A DNA stretch of 64,000 nt from the NCBI GenBank assembly GCA_023387375.1, contig JAEWIE010000042.1, positions 1 to 64,000 of the forward strand, written 5' to 3'. Under the pieces are notes generated by a model that was not told the DNA's origin, searched no databases, and was given only the letters and a program-made list of their open reading frames with translations. Below are positions 41,800 through 50,299 of this stretch, one piece after another. The stretch is from Bacteroidota bacterium. GTDB lineage: Bacteria; Bacteroidota; Bacteroidia; Flavobacteriales; Weeksellaceae. The number at the start of each line of letters is the position of its first letter. The first letter of the stretch is position 1. A program made the translations under genes and the position numbers.

Positions 41800-44004
41800 T
41801 TAGAGGCGCTTTACACGACTGATTCCATTTATATTTTTTAATTTTTTAAAGGTTTCCTCGAGTTGGCTTCGGTTCCTTACTTCGAGATTAATGGTTCCTG
41901 TAAAGAGGCCATTGTTGGAAGAGATCGTCATGCTTTTCATGTCCATTGCCATGGAGTTACTAATCACCTGTGTAATGTCATTAATCATTCCTAGGCGGTC
42001 AAGACCTTCAATTTCAATTTTGACTCGGTTCTTGAAGCTTTCTTCGTTAACCCATTTAGCGGGCATCACGCGGTAATCGTACTGCGCTCTAAGATTAATG
42101 GCATTGGGACAATTGTCACTATGCACTTTAATTCCTTCTGAAATCGTGATAAATCCAAAGATTTTATCGCCAGGTATGACATTGCAGCATTTAGCAAAAG
42201 TATAATTGAGCTTCTCTTCGTCTTTTCCAAACACGATTAGATCCAGGTTGCTCTTGCTGTGTTCCTCAAATTCTTCGTTTTTCGTTGGAGATTTTCGAAA
42301 GCGATTGATTAAGTTGTTGAATACGTTTTTACTCTCAATATATCGTCTTAAGTCTCCGGTATCAAGCGTACCTTCTTGAAAGCCAAGGAAAAGTTCCTGC
42401 GAGGTTTTTAAATTGAAAAACTTCTGCATCTTGTTAATTTCCTCGTCATTGAAAGGAAGTTTTGCATGGCGAAGCTTACGCTGAAGCATTTCTTTTCCTT
42501 CGGTGACGGCGCTGCTTTTCTGCGAATTTAAAAACGCTTTGATTTTGCTTTTGGCCTTCGAGGTGACCACGAATTCGAGCCAGTCCAGTTTGGGTTTTTG
42601 GTTTTGAGAGGAAAGAATATCCACTTGATCTCCGTTTTGAAGCACATGGGAGATAGGCACAAGTTTTCCATTGATTTTGGCTCCAAGGCATTTGGTTCCT
42701 AAGTCTGAGTGCACGGCAAAGGCAAAATCTAAAGCCGTCGATCCGACCGGTAAAATTTTAATTTCTCCTTTCGGTGTAAAAACAAAAACTTCTTTGGAAT
42801 AAAGATTGAGTTTAATATTGTCTAGAAGCTCTGTGGTACTTAAGTTTTGTTGCTGTTCCAGGACTTCTCTAATTTCTCCAACCCATCGCTCAAAATTCTG
42901 GTCATCAGAATTGTTTTTAAAGCCTTCTTTGTAGCGGTAATGGGCAGCGACGCCTTTCTCTGCAATCTCATCCATTCTCTCACTTCGAATCTGTACTTCA
43001 ATCCATTTCTTGTCAGGGCCTAAAACGGTGAGATGCAAACTCTCATACCCTGTGGACCGAGGCCTTGTAATCCAATCGCGCATTCGAAGCGGATTGCTAT
43101 GGTAGAGGTCGGTAACGATAGAATAAATCTTCCAAGCGAGGAATTTTTCGTTTTTTGCATCGGATTTGTAAATGATCCGAATGGCGTAGTTGTCAAATAC
43201 TTCTTCAAAAGGGACGCCTTGTTTGAGCATCTTACGGTAGATGGAAGAGATCGCTTTTGCACGTCCTTTGATCGTGAAATTTAGTCCCTCTGCGCTAAGA
43301 CGTTCGGAGACTTCCTTCTTAAATTCTTCAACGTATTTTTCTCGGTTTTCCTTTGCGAGTTCTAGTTTTTCTGTGATTTCGTTGTAAACCTCAGGATTGT
43401 TGTATTTAAGAGAAAGATCTTCTAATTCTCCTTTTAGGTTATAAAACCCTAAACGGTGGGCTAGCGGCGCATAAATATAGACGGTTTCCGAAGCGATTTT
43501 CTTTTGTTTGTCTGGCGCCATGCTCTCTAGGGTTCGCATGTTGTGCAGTCTATCTGCAATTTTGATTAGAATAACGCGAAAGTCCTGCGAGAGCGTAAGA
43601 AGAAGCTTTCTGTAGTTCTCAGATTGAATCGAGATGTTCTGGTGGTTCATCACCGAGATCTTGGTAAGACCGTTTACAATGTCTGCAATCTTTTTTCCAA
43701 ATCTCTTTTCTAAATCCTCGTAGGTGTAATCAGAATCTTCCACCACATCATGAAGTAGAGCGCAGGAGATAGAAGTGGCCCCAAGGCCTATTTCGTTCGC
43801 AACAATTTTTGCTACTTCAATCGGATGGTAAATATAAGGTTCCCCTGATTTTCGACGTTGGTCTTTGTGGGCATCTAAGGCAAGATCAAAGGCACGACGA
43901 ATTAGTTTATTTTGTTCCTCATCAAGGGTTCGGTATGTATTGGAAATTAAGTCCTTATATCGGGCTAGAATTTCTTTGTTTTCTTGTTCTAAATCGTAAA
44001 TCAT
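41800..44004 (-). CDS. rel: Bifunctional (p)ppGpp synthetase/hydrolase, RelA/SpoT type
   Basis: A 734-residue long RSH protein. The hydrolase domain has HD in LLHDVVEDSDYTYEDLEKRFG; the synthetase has DWITRPRSTGYESLHLTV and VQIRSERMDEIAEKGVAAHYRYKEG; a TGS domain starts at VFVFTPKGEIKILPVGSTALDFAFAVH (about 400-460); an ACT domain closes the protein (about 655-734). Both catalytic centres look intact, so it can make and break (p)ppGpp. It is likely the main alarmone enzyme. The 572-base gap upstream carries a separate transcription unit. Confidence 0.95.
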   Translation of the reverse strand: MIYDLEQENKEILARYKDLISNTYRTLDEEQNKLIRRAFDLALDAHKDQRRKSGEPYIYHPIEVAKIVANEIGLGATSISCALLHDVVEDSDYTYEDLEKRFGKKIADIVNGLTKISVMNHQNISIQSENYRKLLLTLSQDFRVILIKIADRLHNMRTLESMAPDKQKKIASETVYIYAPLAHRLGFYNLKGELEDLSLKYNNPEVYNEITEKLELAKENREKYVEEFKKEVSERLSAEGLNFTIKGRAKAISSIYRKMLKQGVPFEEVFDNYAIRIIYKSDAKNEKFLAWKIYSIVTDLYHSNPLRMRDWITRPRSTGYESLHLTVLGPDKKWIEVQIRSERMDEIAEKGVAAHYRYKEGFKNNSDDQNFERWVGEIREVLEQQQNLSTTELLDNIKLNLYSKEVFVFTPKGEIKILPVGSTALDFAFAVHSDLGTKCLGAKINGKLVPISHVLQNGDQVDILSSQNQKPKLDWLEFVVTSKAKSKIKAFLNSQKSSAVTEGKEMLQRKLRHAKLPFNDEEINKMQKFFNLKTSQELFLGFQEGTLDTGDLRRYIESKNVFNNLINRFRKSPTKNEEFEEHSKSNLDLIVFGKDEEKLNYTFAKCCNVIPGDKIFGFITISEGIKVHSDNCPNAINLRAQYDYRVMPAKWVNEESFKNRVKIEIEGLDRLGMINDITQVISNSMAMDMKSMTISSNNGLFTGTINLEVRNRSQLEETFKKLKNINGISRVKRL

Positions 44005-44182
44005 CTGTGCAGTTCTTTAACCCTACGAATTTAGAAAAAAAACGCTAGAACTCCAACTAAAATAGGAGGATCGACTCAATACGTAAAAGAAGCAAAATCT
44101 ATGAAAGAAGCGAGAAAAAGCGCCTTGTCATTCTAAAAAATAGAGGCTAGCGCAACCGCAAAATAAAGTAAAGGGGAACAAA

Positions 44183-44212
44183 AAAAATAAGTCCACTTGC
44201 ATGCAAGTGGAC
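44183..44212 (-). terminator. Perfect palindrome with minus-strand T-run
   Basis: A 22-base perfect palindrome (11-base arms, no spacer; centre GCATGC) at 44191-44212. On the minus strand it is followed by TTATTTTTTTT, the form of an intrinsic terminator. No ORF lies directly upstream of it on that strand. Confidence 0.7.
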
Positions 44213-44284
44213 CGTATTGAAAAAATTTAATTTGATAAGAAAAACACTGTTATTTGGATATCTAACGTATGTTCTTTTAAATCG
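44183..44284 (-). ncRNA. Candidate small RNA or rel leader (about 100 bases)
   Basis: Between a TACTTTTG box (44289-44296) followed by CACC and the palindromic terminator at 44183-44212 lies about 100 bases with no ATG in the sense direction. Either it is a stand-alone small RNA or a prematurely terminated leader of rel, whose start is about 180 bases further on. Family not recognised. Confidence 0.4.
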
Positions 44285-44288
44285 GTGC

Positions 44289-44296
44289 AAAAGTAC
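44289..44296 (-). promoter_or_regulatory. -7 box for the candidate small RNA / rel leader
   Basis: TACTTTTG then CACC on the minus strand; a second copy of the same box lies 12 bases upstream (44301-44308). The -33 element is not clear. Confidence 0.45.
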
Positions 44297-44576
44297 GGCC
44301 AAAAGTAGAAAGTATTAACAGTTTCTAATAGAATTAACAAATAATTAATAATATTGACAGTCTATAATAACGAAATCGTAATTTTCTGGCCTCGCCTTTG
44401 CGAGAAGTCCTCTCGAACCCTGTTTTTGTTACACAAAAGACAATATTTGAGCGTCTAAGAACTCTAGAGTAGATCCCGATTTTGACTTCATTTTCCTAAA
44501 ATGGATTCATTTCCCCCAATTTATACAGGTTTTCTCTACTTATTTTTTCTTTTGGATTCCCCAAAAAGGGTTCCAA

Positions 44577-46484
44577 TTACACTTTTTCATTTTTAATTAC
44601 TTCCACTACCTCCGGATTTAGAAGGGTAGAAATATCTCCAAAATTGCTTTGTTCTCCCTCCGCAATTTTGCGAAGTATACGTCGCATAATTTTTCCGGAT
44701 CTTGTTTTGGGAAGCGAATCGACAAATTGGATTTTATCAAGTTTCGCAATCGGTCCCACCGTATCGGAGATAAGCATATTGATTTCTTTTTTGAGATTTT
44801 CTTTGTCCCTAGATTCTCCACTTTCTTTTAGCGTCACAAAGGCATAGAGTCCACTTCCTTTTATCTCATGAGGATAGCCTGCGATGGCTGATTCAGCCAC
44901 AGCGGGATGTTGGTTAATACTAGCTTCAATCGGAGCGGTTCCCAAGTTGTGTCCAGAGACGATTATCACATCGTCCACACGTCCCGTGATTCGGTAATAG
45001 CCCGTTTCGTCTCTTAGAGCGCCATCTCCCGTGAAATACTTGCCTGGAAAGGCCGTAAAGTAGGTTTCTTTGTATCGTTTGTGGTCTTTCCAAATGGTGC
45101 GCGCAATGCCTGGCCATGGAAAGCGAATGCAAAGATTTCCGTCTACTTGGTTGCCTGTGATTTCATTTCTCTTTTCGTCCATGAGCACGGGCTGGATTCC
45201 AGGAAGCGGCAGCGTAGCATAAGTCGGTTTTGTGGGCGTCACAAAAGGAATAGGAGAGATCATGATTCCTCCTGTTTCCGTTTGCCACCATGTATCAACA
45301 ATGGGGCATTTTTTCTTTCCGACATGGTCGTTGTACCAATGCCAAGCTTCATCGTTAATGGGTTCTCCCACGGATCCAATGACACGCAGTGAACTTAGAT
45401 CGTGTTTTTCTACCCAATCCGCGCTTTCTTTCGCCAAAGAACGAATGGCGGTTGGAGCCGTATAGAACTGAGTTACTTTATGCTTTTCAATGACTTCCCA
45501 GAAACGGTCTGGCTCCGGATAGGTAGGCACGCCTTCGAAAAGAACCGTCGTGGCCCCGCAGGCGAGAGGACCGTAAAGAATATAAGAGTGGCCTGTGACC
45601 CATCCGATATCGGCAGTACACCAATAGATGTCGTTTTCTTTGTAATTGAAAACGTTTTTAAATGTATAGCCGCAGTAAACCATATAGCCTGCCGTGGTAT
45701 GAAGCATTCCTTTGGGTTTTCCGGTCGAACCTGAAGTGTACAGAATAAAGAGAGGATCCTCCGCATCCATAATTCGAGAAACAAAATCGCTAGAAGCTTT
45801 TTCGTAGAGGGGCTCTAGCCATAGATCTCGTCCTTCTTTCATGGTGACTTGTGAGCCGGTTCTTTTGACCACAAGTACTTTTTCAACCCCTGGAGATTTC
45901 TCTAGCGCTTTGTCCACGATTCCTTTCAAATCAATCGATTTGGAACCACGAAAACTTCCGTCGGAACAAATTAAGATTTTCGCTTCGCAGTCGTTCATTC
46001 GAGAGGAGAGGGCAGAATCCGAAAATCCTGCAAATATCACGGAATGGACAGCACCTAGTCTTGCGCAGGCAAGCATGGTGACGGCCAGTTCAGGAATCAT
46101 CGGAAGATAGATGCATACGCGATCGCCTTTCTCCACGCCTTGTTCTTTTAAAACATTGGCCATTTTGCAGACTCGCTCGTGGAGTTCTTTATAGGTGATG
46201 TGCTGCGCAGGTTCAGAAGGATCATTGGGTTCAAACAAGATCGCCGTTTTGTCTCCTCGTACTTGCAAATGCCTGTCAATGCAATTTTTCGTGATGTTTA
46301 GTTTTGCATTTTTAAACCATTTGATTTTGGCTTCTTCCATATCAAACTCAAGCACCTTGGTCCAACGTTGGTACCAAACAAAACCTTCCTCTGCGACTTT
46401 GTCCCAGAATTTTTTTGGGTTTTTAATGGATTTCTTGTATTGTTTAAAATAATCGGGAAGATCGTCTACGTAAAAATTTTTCAT
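44577..46484 (-). CDS. acs: Acetyl-CoA synthetase (acetate-CoA ligase)
   Basis: A 635-residue adenylate-forming enzyme making acetyl-CoA from acetate, ATP and CoA. The P-loop is YTSGSTGKPKGM (about 250-261), DTWWQTETGG is the adenylation motif, and the C-terminal LPKTRSGKIMRRILRK holds the acetylation-sensitive lysine. Length is usual for bacterial Acs. It stands alone. A sirtuin gene that could deacylate this lysine lies about 7 kb away, but no linkage is implied. Confidence 0.96.
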   Translation of the reverse strand: MKNFYVDDLPDYFKQYKKSIKNPKKFWDKVAEEGFVWYQRWTKVLEFDMEEAKIKWFKNAKLNITKNCIDRHLQVRGDKTAILFEPNDPSEPAQHITYKELHERVCKMANVLKEQGVEKGDRVCIYLPMIPELAVTMLACARLGAVHSVIFAGFSDSALSSRMNDCEAKILICSDGSFRGSKSIDLKGIVDKALEKSPGVEKVLVVKRTGSQVTMKEGRDLWLEPLYEKASSDFVSRIMDAEDPLFILYTSGSTGKPKGMLHTTAGYMVYCGYTFKNVFNYKENDIYWCTADIGWVTGHSYILYGPLACGATTVLFEGVPTYPEPDRFWEVIEKHKVTQFYTAPTAIRSLAKESADWVEKHDLSSLRVIGSVGEPINDEAWHWYNDHVGKKKCPIVDTWWQTETGGIMISPIPFVTPTKPTYATLPLPGIQPVLMDEKRNEITGNQVDGNLCIRFPWPGIARTIWKDHKRYKETYFTAFPGKYFTGDGALRDETGYYRITGRVDDVIIVSGHNLGTAPIEASINQHPAVAESAIAGYPHEIKGSGLYAFVTLKESGESRDKENLKKEINMLISDTVGPIAKLDKIQFVDSLPKTRSGKIMRRILRKIAEGEQSNFGDISTLLNPEVVEVIKNEKV

Positions 46485-46544
46485 ACCTCTTTTTTATTAT
46501 TGGGTTTTTAGTTCGTTAAGGATTCTAAAATTACCATTATTTTT

Positions 46545-46552
46545 TAATTTTG
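46545..46552 (+). promoter_or_regulatory. -7 box upstream of a folded intergenic RNA
   Basis: TAATTTTG, a perfect TAnnTTTG match, with a GTTA in the -33 region. It precedes the structured segment at 46586-46667 and is distinct from the promoter of the regulator gene at 46713. Confidence 0.35.
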
Positions 46553-46558
46553 AGAGGT

Positions 46559-46667
46559 TTCAAAAAGAAGAATTGATAAAAAAATAGCAGTAAGAAATGA
46601 GCATCTTGCTAAATAGAAAGGATTCCAAGACTTCACTTAAAGTAGGAGGAAAGGCTTACTGCTTTTT
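46559..46667 (+). ncRNA. Candidate structured RNA (three-way junction)
   Basis: Arms AGCAGTAAG (46586-46594) and CTTACTGCT (46655-46663) are perfectly complementary over 9 bases and enclose two small hairpins (AGCA-TCT-TGCT, ACTT-CACTTA-AAGT); four more Ts follow the closing arm. This is the shape of a short terminated RNA. A 25-codon ORF (46597-46674) also lies in it. No known RNA family recognised. Confidence 0.35.
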
Positions 46668-46712
46668 GCAATAGACTTTAGCGTAAAATTTCATAGTCGC
46701 AAAAGATAGTTG

Positions 46713-46720
46713 TACTTTTG
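46713..46720 (+). promoter_or_regulatory. -7 promoter box of the copper-module regulator
   Basis: TACTTTTG, 19 bases before the ATG at 46740. The in-frame TTG at 46710 overlaps it and is therefore not the start. AGTCGCA at 46695-46701 also occurs at the copA promoter. Confidence 0.55.
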
Positions 46721-46739
46721 TAAGACAAGACTCCTTAAT

Positions 46740-47303
46740 ATGGCTCATATTTTTGTAAAAAACATGGTTTGTGATCGCTGCATCTTAGTGGTGCATAGCG
46801 AGCTAGAAAAACGTGGGCTTACCGTAAAGCAGGTGAAGCTGGGCGAAGCTGAACTAGAAAAAGAATTAACAATAGAGCAGAGAAAAGCATTAGAAGCCTC
46901 ACTGACTCCCTTAGGCTTTGAGCTAATTGATGATAAGAAGAAACAGCTTGTTGAAAGCATTAAAACCCATATTATAAAGCTTGTGCATCGGGAAGAGAGT
47001 GATTTAAAAACAAACTTGTCTACTTATTTAACAGAGAGCCTTCACCATGACTATAGCTACCTTTCTAATCTGTTTTCAGAGCTAGAGAGCAGCACTATTG
47101 AAAAGTATTTTATTTCCCAAAAAATTGAAAGAGTAAAAGAGCTACTTTTCTATGATGAACTCACCTTAAGTGAAATTGCGGATCGGCTTAGTTATTCAAG
47201 TGTGGCCTATTTAAGCAACCAATTTAAGAAAATCACGGGCCTCACGCCCACTGAGTTTAAAAGGCAGAAAACGAACCAAAGAAAATCACTCGATTCTCTA
47301 TAG
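46740..47303 (+). CDS. AraC-type regulator with an HMA-like metal-sensing N-terminus
   Basis: A 187-residue protein. Residues about 1-66 look like a heavy-metal-associated domain: strand AHIFVKN, then MVCDRC (CxxC), helix LVVHSELEKRG, strand VKQVKLGEAE, and a second helix ending LTPLGFELI. Residues about 85-183 are an AraC/XylS helix-turn-helix pair: LTLSEIADRLSYSSVAYLSNQFKKITGLTPTEFKR is the second helix-turn-helix. It directly precedes copA and a CopZ-like gene, so it probably senses Cu(I) through the CxxC and controls them. A terminator separates it from copA. The HMA call is by eye; the sequence is divergent. Confidence 0.82.
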   Translation: MAHIFVKNMVCDRCILVVHSELEKRGLTVKQVKLGEAELEKELTIEQRKALEASLTPLGFELIDDKKKQLVESIKTHIIKLVHREESDLKTNLSTYLTESLHHDYSYLSNLFSELESSTIEKYFISQKIERVKELLFYDELTLSEIADRLSYSSVAYLSNQFKKITGLTPTEFKRQKTNQRKSLDSL

Positions 47304-47357
47304 TCTACCGCCCAAAAGTGTATTTGCGTAGGAAAAGCGGTTTAATACTCTTCGAAT

Positions 47358-47382
47358 AAAAAGGAGCGATCGCTTCCTTTTT
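47358..47382 (+). terminator. Terminator between the regulator gene and copA
   Basis: Stem AAAAAGGAGCGA / TCGCTTCCTTTTT with one bulged base, ending in Ts. copA must have its own promoter downstream. Confidence 0.75.
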
Positions 47383-47410
47383 GGGAAATCTTACAATTCA
47401 ATTCCACAAA

Positions 47411-47451
47411 ACTACAACCTTTCCTACCAAGGGAAGTCGCACCTTTGTAGT
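47411..47451 (+). promoter_or_regulatory. Putative operator and promoter of copA
   Basis: Inverted arms ACTACAA (47411-47417) and TTGTAGT (47445-47451) flank AGTCGCA (47435-47441) and a CACCTTTG element (47440-47447) resembling TAnnTTTG. The layout suits regulation by the upstream AraC-type protein, but no binding data exist here. Confidence 0.35.
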
Positions 47452-47473
47452 GCAATATAAACAGAATACAGAT

Positions 47474-49885
47474 ATGGCAAACAATAAAGACTTAATTTAT
47501 CTTCCTCTTGAAGATGTTGACAGTGAACACTGCGCTCTTATTGTGGACAAAGGCCTCTCTAAGGTGAAAGGAGTGGAGACTCACAAAGTGGAGCTCAATA
47601 ACCGCCGAGCCGTTTTAACGACTGATAGTCCCGAAGCGACCGTAAGAGCGGTACAGGCAATCAAAGAGCTTGGCTATGGAGTCACGACTGTGAAGGCTAC
47701 AGTTCCGGTCTTAGAAATGACATGCGCATCGTGCGCAAGTAGCGCACAAAACATTGTAAAAATGCAGCCTGGAGTGATAGAAGCCTCCGTGAATTATGGA
47801 ACTGGAAATCTCGTTCTAGAATTTTTGCCAGGCATGACCGATCTTCTCACGCTTAAAAAGGTTCTTCAAAACGGGGGATATGATTTACTTATCGAACAGG
47901 AGTCTAAGGTAACAGAAACCTTAGAGAAGATTCAGGAGCAAAAATACAAAGCGCTAAAGAGAAAAACCCTTTGGGCTGTTCTTCTTTCTTTACCTGTCGT
48001 GTTTATTGGGATGTTCTACATGGACATGCCTTATGGTAACGAAATCATGTGGCTGTTCTCCACGCCTGTGGTTCTTTGGCTTGGTCGAGATTTCTTTGTT
48101 GGCGCATGGAAACAGCTAAAGCATAAATCCGCGAACATGGATACGCTTGTGGCTCTAAGTACCGGAATTGCTTACCTATTTAGTGTATTCACACTACTGT
48201 TTCCAGAGTTTTGGACGAGCCGCGGGCTCGAGGCGCACGTGTACTTTGAAGCGGCTGCTGTGATTATAGCCTTTATTTTACTGGGAAAACTTTTAGAAGA
48301 AAGAGCAAAAGGTAATACGTCAAGTGCGATCAAAAATTTAATGGGACTACAGCCTAAGACAGTGACGGTGATCTCCATAGACAAAACCGAGAGAGAAATC
48401 CCAATCGAAGAGGTGCAAATCGGAGATGTAATTTTAGTAAAGCCTGGTGAGAAAATTGCGGTGGACGGAATCGTAACCTTCGGATCTTCGTATGTGGACG
48501 AAAGTATGCTTAGTGGAGAGCCCGTGCCGGTTCAAAAGGACGTAGAGCAAAACGTATACGCGGGAACCATCAACCAAAAAGGAAGTTTTCAGTTCAAAGC
48601 ACAAAAGATTGGAAAGGATACCATGCTTGCCCATATTATTAAAGCGGTACAGGATGCGCAGGGAAGCAAGGCTCCCGTGCAAAAGTTAGTGGATAAAATC
48701 GCAAGTATCTTTGTGCCCGTCGTGATTGGAATTGCACTTCTGACCTTTGTTTTATGGCTCATCTTAGGAGGTGACAATGGAGTTGTAAGAGGACTTCTGG
48801 CCGCTATCACTGTGCTCGTGATAGCCTGTCCATGCGCCCTTGGACTTGCAACGCCAACAGCTATTATGGTGGGCGTAGGAAAAGGCGCAGAAAACGGAAT
48901 CTTAATTAAGGATGCACAGAGCCTAGAACTTGCCAAAAAAGTGGATGCGATTATCCTCGATAAAACGGGAACCATCACGGAGGGAAGACCTCAGGTGACT
49001 GCTTCTGAGTGGCTCAAAGGAGAAGAGGACAAAAAATCCGTGCTATTTAGTTTAGAGAAGCACTCGGAACATCCTTTAGCAGACGCTGTGGTGACGTATT
49101 TAGAAGGAGTTTCTCAGGTAGAAATTTCGGGATTTGATAGCATCACTGGGCAAGGAGCAAAAGCCGTTTATGAGAATCAAAGCTACTTTGTGGGCAATTT
49201 AAAACTCCTTTCGGAGCAAAACATTGAAGTAAGCCCTAGCTTAAAACAGCAGGCGGAAAAGTGGGCGAAAGAGTCCCAGACCGTGATTTGGTTTGCAGAT
49301 GAAAAAAGAGCGCTTGCCGCTTTGGCCATATCCGATCAAATCAAAAAGACTTCGGTAAAGGCTATTGACGAGTTAAACAAAATGGGCATTGAGCTCTATA
49401 TGCTAACGGGGGATAGCGAAGTAACAGCTAAAGCCATCGCAAAGCAAACGGGAATTGCAAACTATAAAGCGCAAGTAATGCCTCAGGACAAAGCAGACTT
49501 TGTGAAAAAACTCCAAAGCGAAGGAAAAACCGTAGCGATGGTAGGAGATGGAATTAATGACAGTACGGCCTTAGCCACCGCGGACGTAAGTATTGCAATG
49601 GGGAAAGGCTCTGACATTGCAATGGATGTGGCGAAAATGACAATCATTTCCTCCGATCTACTCAAGATTCCACAGGCGATTAAACTCTCTAAGCAGACGG
49701 TAGCTACCATTAAGCAAAACTTATTCTGGGCCTTTATCTACAACCTTATTGGCATTCCAATTGCAGCAGGTATCTTATATCCAATTAATGGATTTCTACT
49801 GAATCCTATGCTAGCTGGAGCTGCCATGGCCTTAAGTAGCGTGAGTGTGGTAAGCAATAGTTTACGCTTAAAATGGAAAAAATAA
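47474..49885 (+). CDS. copA: Copper-exporting P1B-type ATPase
   Basis: An 803-residue heavy-metal P-type ATPase. It starts with two HMA-type domains: the first (about 5-70) is degenerate, having DSEHC where CxxC is expected; the second has MTCASCASSA (about 80-90). Eight membrane helices follow, with the CPC metal gate in VIACPCALGLATP, the phosphorylated DKTGTITEG, the HP motif in KHSEHPLADAV, and MVGDGINDSTALATADV. These are Cu(I)-exporter traits. ATG 47474 is used; the frame is open to 47381 but crosses the terminator and promoter. The CopZ-like gene follows after 48 bases. Confidence 0.94.
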   Translation: MANNKDLIYLPLEDVDSEHCALIVDKGLSKVKGVETHKVELNNRRAVLTTDSPEATVRAVQAIKELGYGVTTVKATVPVLEMTCASCASSAQNIVKMQPGVIEASVNYGTGNLVLEFLPGMTDLLTLKKVLQNGGYDLLIEQESKVTETLEKIQEQKYKALKRKTLWAVLLSLPVVFIGMFYMDMPYGNEIMWLFSTPVVLWLGRDFFVGAWKQLKHKSANMDTLVALSTGIAYLFSVFTLLFPEFWTSRGLEAHVYFEAAAVIIAFILLGKLLEERAKGNTSSAIKNLMGLQPKTVTVISIDKTEREIPIEEVQIGDVILVKPGEKIAVDGIVTFGSSYVDESMLSGEPVPVQKDVEQNVYAGTINQKGSFQFKAQKIGKDTMLAHIIKAVQDAQGSKAPVQKLVDKIASIFVPVVIGIALLTFVLWLILGGDNGVVRGLLAAITVLVIACPCALGLATPTAIMVGVGKGAENGILIKDAQSLELAKKVDAIILDKTGTITEGRPQVTASEWLKGEEDKKSVLFSLEKHSEHPLADAVVTYLEGVSQVEISGFDSITGQGAKAVYENQSYFVGNLKLLSEQNIEVSPSLKQQAEKWAKESQTVIWFADEKRALAALAISDQIKKTSVKAIDELNKMGIELYMLTGDSEVTAKAIAKQTGIANYKAQVMPQDKADFVKKLQSEGKTVAMVGDGINDSTALATADVSIAMGKGSDIAMDVAKMTIISSDLLKIPQAIKLSKQTVATIKQNLFWAFIYNLIGIPIAAGILYPINGFLLNPMLAGAAMALSSVSVVSNSLRLKWKK

Positions 49886-49933
49886 ACGGCTTATAAATAG
49901 AGCAGCACTAAATATAATTAAATCAATTTAACA

Positions 49934-50152
49934 ATGGAAAACCAAACTTTAAAATTTAAAACAACTCTTGACTGTGGGGGATGTGTATCCAAAGTACAAT
50001 CCGATCTAGATAACGCAAAAGGAATTGAAAAATGGAATGTCGATACTTCGAATCCTGATAAAATTCTGACCGTAGAATCCACTGGAATTACAAAAGAGGA
50101 GGTAGTGAATATCGTAAAAGCGAAAGGATTTGAGGCGCAGCCTCTATCTTAA
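49934..50152 (+). CDS. Heavy-metal-associated (CopZ-like) copper chaperone
   Basis: A 72-residue single HMA domain with the metal loop DCGGC (about 14-18; the usual form is MxCxxC, here LDCGGC), a beta-alpha-beta-beta-alpha-beta pattern and the C-terminal KAKGFEAQPL. It should carry Cu(I) to CopA in the cytosol. It lies 48 bases after copA and is probably in its transcript. Confidence 0.9.
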   Translation: MENQTLKFKTTLDCGGCVSKVQSDLDNAKGIEKWNVDTSNPDKILTVESTGITKEEVVNIVKAKGFEAQPLS

Positions 50153-50287
50153 GAGGAAAAAATAATATGCACTGGAAAGCCGACTATTAGGGGGTTTATG
50201 GACCTCGATAGAAGTTAGAGTGAAATTAAAAATAGAAAGAAAATCGAAATTATTCGCCTTCATGCTATTAATTTTCAATTTAATTTT

Positions 50288-50295
50288 TATCTTTG
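50288..50295 (+). promoter_or_regulatory. Strong -7 promoter box of the pyr leader
   Basis: TATCTTTG followed by CACTC, identical over 13 bases to the SRP RNA promoter (5069-5081, minus strand). By analogy the transcript begins about five bases after the box, near 50300. The upstream region 50153-50287 shows no gene. Confidence 0.7.
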
Positions 50296-50299
50296 CACT

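Larger units (their letters stand above)
44005..44576. other. Long intergenic region between rel and acs
   Basis: No credible ORF is seen in 572 bases. The region holds a terminator-like palindrome (44191-44212), two TACTTTTG boxes on the minus strand (44289-44296, 44301-44308), and two short overlapping hairpins at 44392-44416. The part 44420-44576 shows nothing I can name. Confidence 0.6.

Noticed and set aside
44400..44425. GGTTCGA on the minus strand suggesting a tRNA T-arm
   Set aside because: No acceptor, D or anticodon stem can be built around it.
47381..47473. N-terminal extension of CopA
   Set aside because: Runs from the terminator into the promoter region and has no domain; ATG 47474 is right.
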